Shown: positions 58,604-64,000 of the stretch, one piece after another
How the letters are laid out: each line of letters opens with the position of its first letter
How positions within the stretch are numbered: the first letter of the stretch is position 1
Origin: Oscillospiraceae bacterium
GTDB taxonomy: Bacteria > Bacillota > Clostridia > Oscillospirales > Ruminococcaceae
Length of the DNA stretch: 64,000 nt
Reading direction: 5' to 3'
Assembly (NCBI GenBank): GCA_900768995.1
Contig: CAAGEZ010000050.1
Coordinates: 1-64,000 of the forward strand
Notes under the pieces: generated by a model
Database searches by the model: none
Told to the model about the DNA's origin: nothing
Seen by the model: the letters and a program-made list of their open reading frames with translations, nothing else
Position numbers and translations under genes: made by a program

Positions 58604-60643
58604 ATGCAAAGAGCCCTCGGGAAAGGAATGGTCATAAAAATGAAAGCTAAAAAAGTTCTGTCATTTTTCATTGCAGCACTGATGGGTGCAGGTATCGCAG
58701 GTATCCCCGCCGCTGCAATCGACACTGACTTCGCTTCAGGCACTGAATACACAGTGCAGTATGAATACCCCAGAATGCCTGAGGGCTATTCGATACAGAA
58801 AAATATCGAGGATATCCTCAGCGAGTACCTGTCCGATGAAAAAGCTGCCTCTTATTTTACAAATGATATTCAGCTCTATTCATCAGATTACACGTCAAAC
58901 TACCTTTTCTATGTCAAGCAGCGCTGTGGCTCTGATGCCAACTACAAAACTATGGACAAGGCTGCGGACAATGTCATCGCTATGATGGACAAAAACTGGA
59001 GCGATATGACCAAGGTCGTTTTTTTAAACGATTATTTCACATCTACCAAAAAATACGACCTTACATATACCAAATACAGTGCTTACAATCTCCTTGTGGA
59101 AAATACTGCCGTTTGTCAGGGCTATGCAGAAGCATTCTGGTATATTATGTACAAGCTGGGCATTGACTGCAAGCTTGTCAGCAGCGATTCTCTCAACCAC
59201 GCCTGGAACCTTGTAAAGATCGACAACAGCTGGTATCATATCGACACCACCTGGAATGACCCAGTTCCTGATGTAGAGGGCAGCAGCCACCACGATTTTC
59301 TTCTCCTCAGCGACACGGAAATGGGTCTTACGAACCATAATGCCACTGACTGGGTGCTTCCCTATGAGAACAATGCCTCTGCTTTCAATTATGCTGTCAG
59401 CACAAAATATGACTCCTATTTCTGGAAAAACACCACCACGCCCATTATTATCAAAAACAACAGGTTCTATTACCGTCATGACAAAAAAATATTGTCTGCC
59501 GATGTAAACAACAACTCCCAGACCATTCGTGCCACAGGCTCGGGCAACTGGTCTGTATGGGGCAATTCCAACTCTTACTGGGCAGGTGATTTCGGCTCTC
59601 TCGTAAACAGCGGCAATTATCTTATTTACAACACCCCCACAAGCATTATGTACTGTGACCTTAACGGAAATAATGCCGCAGCACTTTACAGCTTATCCAA
59701 ATCCGAACTCAGCGAGGGATACATTTACGGTCTGTTTGTTGACGGAAGCACTCTCAGATACCGTCTTGCCACAGCCCCTCAATATACAAGCTACAAGGAT
59801 CACACCTTAACACTCCCCTTTGCTGTTCCCGTTACTCCAAAGCTTACTGTTACAGCAGGCGATTCAAGAGCCGTTCTTTCCTGGGGTGCTGTTTCTAATG
59901 CCACAAGATACAGAACCTTCTATCGTCTCACAGGTACTTCTGCCTGGACTTCTTCGGGCGATATAAAGTCTACATCGAACACTATCACGGGTCTTATCAA
60001 CGGCAGGCAGTATGATTTTCTCGTTCTTGCCGGAAACAACTCCACTTTCAGCTCCTGGAATGATTCTGATATTGTAAAGGCTGTTCCTCAGGCTGTTCCC
60101 GTTACTCCCAAACTTACTGTTACAGCAGGTAATTCAAGAGCCGTTCTTTCCTGGGGTGCTGTTTCTAATGCCACAAGATACAGAACCTTCTATCGTCTCA
60201 CGGGTACTTCTGCCTGGACTTCTTCGGGCGATATAAGAACGACCTCAAACACTATCACAGGTCTTTCCAACGGCAGGCAGTATGATTTCCTCGTTCTTGC
60301 CGGAAATAACTCCACTTTCAGCGCATGGAGCAATTCTGACATCGTAAAGGCTGTTCCTCAGGCAGCTGCTGTTGTTCCCGTTACTCCTGAGCTGACAGTT
60401 TCTGTAAGCAGCGGAAGAGCCGATCTTTCCTGGAATACTGTTCCAAACGCAACAAGATACAGATCGTTCTGTCGTCCCACGGGCACATCTGCGTGGTCAT
60501 CTTCAAACGATATGACCTCCACAAGCTGCATCATTTCAGGACTTACAAACGGTCAGCAGTACGATTTCCTCGTTCTCGCAGGAAACAGCACGACTTTCAG
60601 TTCCTGGAACAATTCTGACATCGTTCGTGTATATATCAGATAA
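58604..60643 (+). CDS. Secreted transglutaminase-like protein with three FnIII repeats
   Basis: The product is 679 residues. A signal peptide ends near AGIPAAA (the hydrophobic core starts at the Met coded at 58640). Residues 140-240 form a transglutaminase-like domain with the triad Cys (NTAVCQGYAEAF), His (LNHAWNLVKI) and Asp (YHIDTTWND). After a beta-propeller-like stretch come three fibronectin III-type repeats of about 90 residues. It may be a surface protease or cross-linking enzyme. ATG 58604 has GGGAG with 7 nt spacing; 58640 is the alternative start. It follows rfbG by 21 nt, so it may share the sugar operon transcript. Confidence 0.83.
   Translation: MQRALGKGMVIKMKAKKVLSFFIAALMGAGIAGIPAAAIDTDFASGTEYTVQYEYPRMPEGYSIQKNIEDILSEYLSDEKAASYFTNDIQLYSSDYTSNYLFYVKQRCGSDANYKTMDKAADNVIAMMDKNWSDMTKVVFLNDYFTSTKKYDLTYTKYSAYNLLVENTAVCQGYAEAFWYIMYKLGIDCKLVSSDSLNHAWNLVKIDNSWYHIDTTWNDPVPDVEGSSHHDFLLLSDTEMGLTNHNATDWVLPYENNASAFNYAVSTKYDSYFWKNTTTPIIIKNNRFYYRHDKKILSADVNNNSQTIRATGSGNWSVWGNSNSYWAGDFGSLVNSGNYLIYNTPTSIMYCDLNGNNAAALYSLSKSELSEGYIYGLFVDGSTLRYRLATAPQYTSYKDHTLTLPFAVPVTPKLTVTAGDSRAVLSWGAVSNATRYRTFYRLTGTSAWTSSGDIKSTSNTITGLINGRQYDFLVLAGNNSTFSSWNDSDIVKAVPQAVPVTPKLTVTAGNSRAVLSWGAVSNATRYRTFYRLTGTSAWTSSGDIRTTSNTITGLSNGRQYDFLVLAGNNSTFSAWSNSDIVKAVPQAAAVVPVTPELTVSVSSGRADLSWNTVPNATRYRSFCRPTGTSAWSSSNDMTSTSCIISGLTNGQQYDFLVLAGNSTTFSSWNNSDIVRVYIR
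59825..60640 (+). repeat. Three tandem FnIII-coding repeats
   Basis: Repeat 1 spans 59825-60094 (270 nt), repeat 2 spans 60095-60373 (with an extra 9 nt) and repeat 3 spans 60374-60640. The first two are nearly identical in DNA (for example GTTACTCC...CTTACTGTTACAGCAGG, and long silent-site agreement thereafter); the third is more diverged. The first pair therefore looks like a recent duplication. Confidence 0.9.
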
Positions 60644-60675
60644 ATTCACATAAAATCAGCTTCACCGGTCATTAT

Positions 60676-60722
60676 AAGCCGTGCCTGTCATTTCATCGTC
60701 TTGACAAGCACGGCTTTTTTTC
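60676..60722 (+). terminator. Intrinsic terminator after the transglutaminase-like gene
   Basis: AAGCCGTGC and TGTCA (60676-60689) pair with TGACA and GCACGGCTT across a loop of about 11 nt, followed by T to 60722. It ends the sugar operon/transglutaminase transcript. Confidence 0.85.
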
Positions 60723-60801
60723 GTATAATTAATGCATATGATCATTTTATCGGCAGAACGGTATAGGCCCCAAAATTCTCAGTGGTACATCTCTGGGAAA
60801 A

Positions 60802-60921
60802 GGCTTATACTAATAACCAATAAAACTGTAGACAAAAAATCTTCGCATAATCCATATATGCAAGATTATGCTCGATTTTTTGTACAGTTTTTAATTGGTT
60901 CTTAGTATTATATGAAAAGCC
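60802..60921. repeat. Palindromic MITE-like element
   Basis: A core of 100 bases (60808-60907) is an imperfect palindrome with arms of about 45 nt: TACTAAtAACCAAT, AAAACTGTA, ACAAAAAATC and GCATAATC on the left recur inverted on the right. Flanking GGCTT/AAGCC extends it. It contains no ORF. One arm recurs at 22955-22987. RNA from it would fold into a very long hairpin. Confidence 0.75.
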
Positions 60922-61018
60922 GCAAATATTTCTTTATCCGGCTAAGCTCTATGTTCAAGTACTTTTTCAAATGGTGCTGCGGCGGAAGATTTGCAGGCAG
61001 GAAATAACCAAAAATCCC

Positions 61019-61047
61019 TTGACATAAGCTCGGAATTGAGATATAAT
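61019..61047 (+). promoter_or_regulatory. Consensus SigA promoter of greA-lysS
   Basis: TTGACA (61019-61024), a 17-nt spacer and TATAAT (61042-61047), with a leader of about 45 nt. Confidence 0.9.
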
Positions 61048-61098
61048 ATAAACTTAGGTAATTATATCTGTTATCAGCGAAAGGAAGGTTCTATAATT

Positions 61099-61575
61099 AT
61101 GGCAGTAAAGAAGATTAGAATGTCCGCAGAAGGATTTAAGGATCTTGAAAAACAGCTTGAATATCTCAAAAATGTCCGCAGAGCAGAGGTGGCTCAGAAG
61201 CTTAAAGAGGCTCGTTCATTCGGAGACCTTTCCGAGAACGCCGAGTACGATGAAGCCAAGAATGAGCAGGCTATCCTTGAAGCGGAGATCGTTGATATCG
61301 AAATGAAGATAAGCAACGCCGAAGTCGTTAACGACGAGGACCTCTCCACCGATGAGATAGGCGTTGGTTCATATGTTAAGCTCAAGGACCTTGAGTTTGA
61401 CGAGATCCTGGAGCTCCAGATAGTAGGTTCCACCGAGGCTGACCCCGAAAACAACAAGATCTCCGAGGACGCTCCCATCGGCGTTGCCGCTCTTAAGAAA
61501 AAGGTGGGCGATATCCTCGAGGTAGAGGCTCCTATGGGCATAATCAAAATGGAAGTTCTTGAAATAAGCAAGTAA
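61099..61575 (+). CDS. greA: Transcription elongation factor GreA
   Basis: The product is 158 residues. The N-terminal antiparallel coiled coil (GFKDLEKQLEYLKNVRRAEVAQKLKEAR) carries at its tip the conserved acidic pair in GDLSENAEYDEAKNEQ, which stimulates RNA cleavage by stalled RNA polymerase. The C-terminal FKBP-like domain reads IVGSTEADPENNKISEDAPIGVAALKKKVGD. ATG 61099 follows GGAAGG; the longer frame overlaps the promoter and is excluded. lysS follows after 37 nt, a common gene pair in Firmicutes. Confidence 0.97.
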   Translation: MAVKKIRMSAEGFKDLEKQLEYLKNVRRAEVAQKLKEARSFGDLSENAEYDEAKNEQAILEAEIVDIEMKISNAEVVNDEDLSTDEIGVGSYVKLKDLEFDEILELQIVGSTEADPENNKISEDAPIGVAALKKKVGDILEVEAPMGIIKMEVLEISK

Positions 61576-61612
61576 TAAAAGCAATCTATATAAATACAAA
61601 GGAATGAAAAAA

Positions 61613-63199
61613 ATGGCAGAAGAACAGCTCAAGGCTAACTCCTCCCCCGCAGAAGAGACGGAGCAGACCGAGGAAGATATCCACATACTGAAAAAGGTCA
61701 GAATGGAAAAGCTTGATGACCTTAAGGCAAGAGGAAAAAATCCTTTCGAGATAACCAAGTTCGACTGGAACATCAAGAATGCTGACATCAGAAAGCAGTA
61801 TGCAGAGCTTGAAGAGCGTCTTACCGCAGAGGCTGCGGGCGATGAGGAGGCTCTCAAGGCTGCTCTTGAAAATAACAGGATAAACGTTAAGATCGCAGGC
61901 CGTATTATGACCTGGAGAAATATGGGCAAGGCTAACTTCATCGACGTTCGTGACAGCACCGACCGTATGCAGGTATATGTCCGTATGAACGACATCGGCG
62001 AAGAGGCTTTCAAGGAGTTCAAGACCTGGGATATGGGTGATATCGTCGGCGTTGAGGGCTTCGTGTTCAAGACAAGAACAGGAGAAGTCACCGTTCACGC
62101 TCAGAAGATAACTCTCCTCACAAAGTCACTCCTGCCTCTCCCCGAAAAGTGGCACGGTCTCAAGGATCAGGACGCAAGATACCGTCAGAGATATGTTGAC
62201 CTTATCGTTAATCCCGAGGTTGCCGACACATTCAGAAAGCGTTCCAGGATAATCGCATCTATCAGACGCTACCTTGATGCGCAGGGCTTCATCGAGGTTG
62301 AGACACCTATGCTGGTCGCAAATGCAGGCGGTGCTTCCGCACGTCCCTTTGAGACACATTACAATGCTCTGAACGAAGATGTAAGACTGAGGATATCCCT
62401 TGAGCTTTACCTCAAGAGACTTATCGTAGGCGGTCTTGACAGAGTTTACGAAATAGGCAGAGTTTTCAGAAACGAGGGCGTTGACACCAAGCACAACCCT
62501 GAGTTCACACTTATGGAGCTTTATCAGGCATACACCGATTATCACGGTATGATGGACCTCGCCGAGAACCTTTACCGTCACTGCGCCGAGGAAGTATGCG
62601 GCAGTGCAAAGATAATGTACGGCGATGTTGAGATAGACCTGAGCAAGCCTTTTGAACGCCTTACAATGGTCGATGCAGTTAAGAAGTATTCCGGCGTTGA
62701 CTTCAACGAGATACACTCCGTTGAAGAGGCAAGAGCTGCGGCTGACGCTCATCACATCGAGTATGAGAAGCGCCACAAGAAGGGCGATATCCTCAATCTC
62801 TTCTTTGATGAGTTCGTTGAGGAGCACCTCATTCAGCCCACATTCATTATGGATCACCCCACAGACATATCTCCCCTTACAAAGATGAAGCCCGAGAACC
62901 CCGAATACACCGAGCGTTTTGAGCTTTTCATCACAGGAAGAGAGATGGCGAATGCATATTCCGAGCTTAATGACCCCATTGACCAGAGAAGAAGATTTGA
63001 GGCTCAGGAAGAGATGAAGCGCCTTGGCGACGAGGAAGCAAACAGCATTGATGAGGATTTCCTCCGTGCCCTTGAGATCGGTATGCCTCCTACGGGCGGT
63101 ATCGGCTTCGGCATCGACAGACTTGTTATGCTCCTTACAAACAGCAGTGCTATTCGTGATGTTCTGCTTTTCCCGACGATGAAGTCTCTCGACAAGTAA
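61613..63199 (+). CDS. lysS: Lysine--tRNA ligase, class II
   Basis: The product is 528 residues. An OB-fold anticodon-binding domain (VKIAGRIMTWRNMGKANFIDVRD, near residue 85) is followed by the class II core: motif 1 around FRKRSRIIASIRRYLDAQGFIEVETPML, motif 2 YEIGRVFRNEGVDTKHNPEFTLMELYQAY and motif 3 GGIGFGIDRLVMLL. It charges tRNA-Lys. ATG 61613 is favoured because AAAGGA lies 9 nt upstream; the ATG at 61604 touches that site. It is co-transcribed with greA and ends at a terminator. Confidence 0.97.
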   Translation: MAEEQLKANSSPAEETEQTEEDIHILKKVRMEKLDDLKARGKNPFEITKFDWNIKNADIRKQYAELEERLTAEAAGDEEALKAALENNRINVKIAGRIMTWRNMGKANFIDVRDSTDRMQVYVRMNDIGEEAFKEFKTWDMGDIVGVEGFVFKTRTGEVTVHAQKITLLTKSLLPLPEKWHGLKDQDARYRQRYVDLIVNPEVADTFRKRSRIIASIRRYLDAQGFIEVETPMLVANAGGASARPFETHYNALNEDVRLRISLELYLKRLIVGGLDRVYEIGRVFRNEGVDTKHNPEFTLMELYQAYTDYHGMMDLAENLYRHCAEEVCGSAKIMYGDVEIDLSKPFERLTMVDAVKKYSGVDFNEIHSVEEARAAADAHHIEYEKRHKKGDILNLFFDEFVEEHLIQPTFIMDHPTDISPLTKMKPENPEYTERFELFITGREMANAYSELNDPIDQRRRFEAQEEMKRLGDEEANSIDEDFLRALEIGMPPTGGIGFGIDRLVMLLTNSSAIRDVLLFPTMKSLDK

Positions 63200-63217
63200 T
63201 AAACACAACAAACAAGT

Positions 63218-63247
63218 CAGGCAGTCTCCCGTGAGGCTGCCTGTTTT
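63218..63247 (+). terminator. Intrinsic terminator after lysS
   Basis: CAGGCAG and CTGCCTG (63218-63224 and 63237-63243), with additional inner pairing CTC/GAG, are followed by TTTTT. Confidence 0.88.
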
Positions 63248-63261
63248 TGGGTATATGCATT

Positions 63262-63639
63262 ATGAACAGAAAAGAACTTGAAAAATACATCTCGGAAACC
63301 TACAGTGCCGACCCCGAATACCCGTGGGAAAGCTCCCCCGCCTCTGCCGTGTTCCGTCACGCATCAAACAGGAAATGGTTCGCACTTTTAATGGACATTC
63401 CACGGTCAAAGCTCGGTATGCAGTCTGATGATATTATAAGCGTTGTAAATCTCAAATGTGACCCGCTGATGACAGGGTCTGTGTGTATGGAAAAAGGCAT
63501 ATATCCCGCTTACCATATGAACAAGAATTACTGGATAAGCGTTGCCCTTGACGGGACTGTGCCCGATGAGACTGTTAAAATGCTCCTTGATATGAGCTTT
63601 GATGCCACAATGCCAAAAATCAAAAAGAAAAAGGGATAA
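63262..63639 (+). CDS. MmcQ/YjbR family protein
   Basis: The product is 125 residues. YPWESSPASAVFRHASNRKWFALLMDI (residues 19-45; key parts PWESSPASAVFRH and KWFALLMD), LKCDPLM and YPAYHMNKNYWISVALDGTVPDE are the YjbR (CyaY-like fold) signatures, once called DNA-binding. The role is unknown. ATG 63262 has no strong ribosome site; an in-frame TTG at 63247 lies inside the lysS terminator tail and is unlikely. Confidence 0.88.
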   Translation: MNRKELEKYISETYSADPEYPWESSPASAVFRHASNRKWFALLMDIPRSKLGMQSDDIISVVNLKCDPLMTGSVCMEKGIYPAYHMNKNYWISVALDGTVPDETVKMLLDMSFDATMPKIKKKKG

Positions 63640-63640
63640 A

Positions 63641-63678
63641 AAAATCTTCCGTCTCATTGCGAAACGGAAGATTTTTTT
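63641..63678 (+). terminator. Bidirectional terminator between yjbR-like and HD-domain genes
   Basis: AAAATCTTCCGT and ACGGAAGATTTT (63641-63652 and 63664-63675) are flanked by T to 63678 on the plus strand and by T-rich sequence on the minus strand. Confidence 0.88.
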
Positions 63679-64000
63679 ATGCAGCCTTTGCTTCTTTGTG
63701 CTCTCTGTACTTTCTCACAGGGAATGTAGCAAGCCTTTTCATAAGATATCCCCAGTGAGCCATGACCTCCCACGCACCGCAGATCTTATCAACAAAAATG
63801 ATAACAACGGTTTCCTTGTACTTGGGGAGGGCAATGTTCATCGGGAACATATGCTTTTTGATGATATCTGCCTCCATAGGAGTTATCTCGAAATACTTGT
63901 TTACGTTTTTCAGAGCGGTTGCGGCGTGAGTCCAGCCGTGCATCTTCTGTCCCTTTTCACGGACGTAATCGTGCCAGTCATAGAGGAACAGGTCGTGGAG
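63677..64000 (-). CDS. HD-domain phosphohydrolase-like protein (partial, N-terminus outside window)
   Basis: The minus-strand frame is open to the window edge, giving the last 107 residues. HDLFLYDWHDYVREKGQKMH, followed by GWTHAATALKNVNKYFEITP and DIIKKHMFPMN, shows the HD motif and the spaced His residues of small HD-family hydrolases of Clostridia. The C-terminus is basic (RLATFPVRKYREHKEAKAA). The ATG at 63943 is internal, not the start. The substrate is unknown. Confidence 0.82.
   Translation of the reverse strand, partial: LHDLFLYDWHDYVREKGQKMHGWTHAATALKNVNKYFEITPMEADIIKKHMFPMNIALPKYKETVVIIFVDKICGAWEVMAHWGYLMKRLATFPVRKYREHKEAKAA

Noticed and set aside
62126..63211. 361-residue minus-strand frame opposite lysS
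   Set aside because: Antisense shadow of lysS, whose class II synthetase motifs are unambiguous.

Overview
This 64 kb window looks like chromosomal DNA of a Gram-positive anaerobe of the Clostridia, most probably a fibre-degrading Ruminococcus (Oscillospiraceae). This is inferred from gene content: a GH51 arabinofuranosidase with its own AraC regulator, a GH130 mannosylglucose phosphorylase of the type described in Ruminococcus albus, a sensory [FeFe]-hydrogenase-like protein, meso-diaminopimelate dehydrogenase, AzlCD, paired DUF421/DUF4363 genes and T-box and SAM riboswitch control. Promoters are of the SigA type with 17-nt spacers, and UUG starts are frequent. I see no rRNA, tRNA, CRISPR array, prophage or transposase gene.

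Layout. 0-5 kb: end of an acetyltransferase, a ferredoxin-tailed aldo/keto reductase, an S66 peptidase, and the AraC/GH51 pair. 5-9.6 kb: a GGDEF protein with a sugar-binding-protein-like sensor, divergent from the hydrogenase-like protein, then a small anchored protein. 9.6-18.3 kb: SAM-I riboswitch and metK, converging on a minus-strand block whose far end starts at a T-box leader followed by a DUF815 ATPase, a solute-binding lipoprotein, a permease, thrS, a thioesterase, a lipoprotein and rnhA. 18.3-23 kb: rny, a deletion scar holding the N-termini of two lost genes, a cupin/flavodoxin operon and its divergent LysR regulator. 23-28 kb (minus strand): coaX, HAD phosphatase, class B PBP and an orphan GspF-like protein.

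28-48.6 kb: secG-rnr, GH130, azlCD, secreted and membrane proteins of unknown role, DUF421/DUF4363, ddh, an EAL-HDOD protein, a metallo-hydrolase followed by a tandemly duplicated secreted LRR-protein gene, a zeta-toxin-like kinase, hemZ, an RNA methyltransferase, a MATE exporter and an esterase-like hydrolase. 48.8-58.6 kb: one plus-strand operon of eight genes for a CDP-linked 6-deoxysugar (rfbF and rfbG at its two ends). Between them lie a polyprenyl-phosphate-type glycosyltransferase, an epimerase, an HMGL-type aldolase, an acyltransferase, an acetolactate-synthase-like TPP enzyme and a DXS-like TPP enzyme. The last gene is followed by a secreted transglutaminase-like protein with FnIII repeats. 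60.6-64 kb: a palindromic MITE-like element, greA-lysS, a YjbR protein and a truncated HD-domain protein.

The most interesting parts are the sugar operon, which carries three carbon-carbon bond enzymes beside CDP-glucose 4,6-dehydratase and so suggests a carbon-branched deoxysugar, and the T-box operon, which joins a possible tRNA-Cys (or tRNA-Thr) sensor to a DUF815 ATPase and an ABC importer that has no ATPase of its own. Smaller points of genome history are the double-gene deletion scar at 20.4 kb, the LRR duplication at 40-42 kb and the palindromic repeat family.
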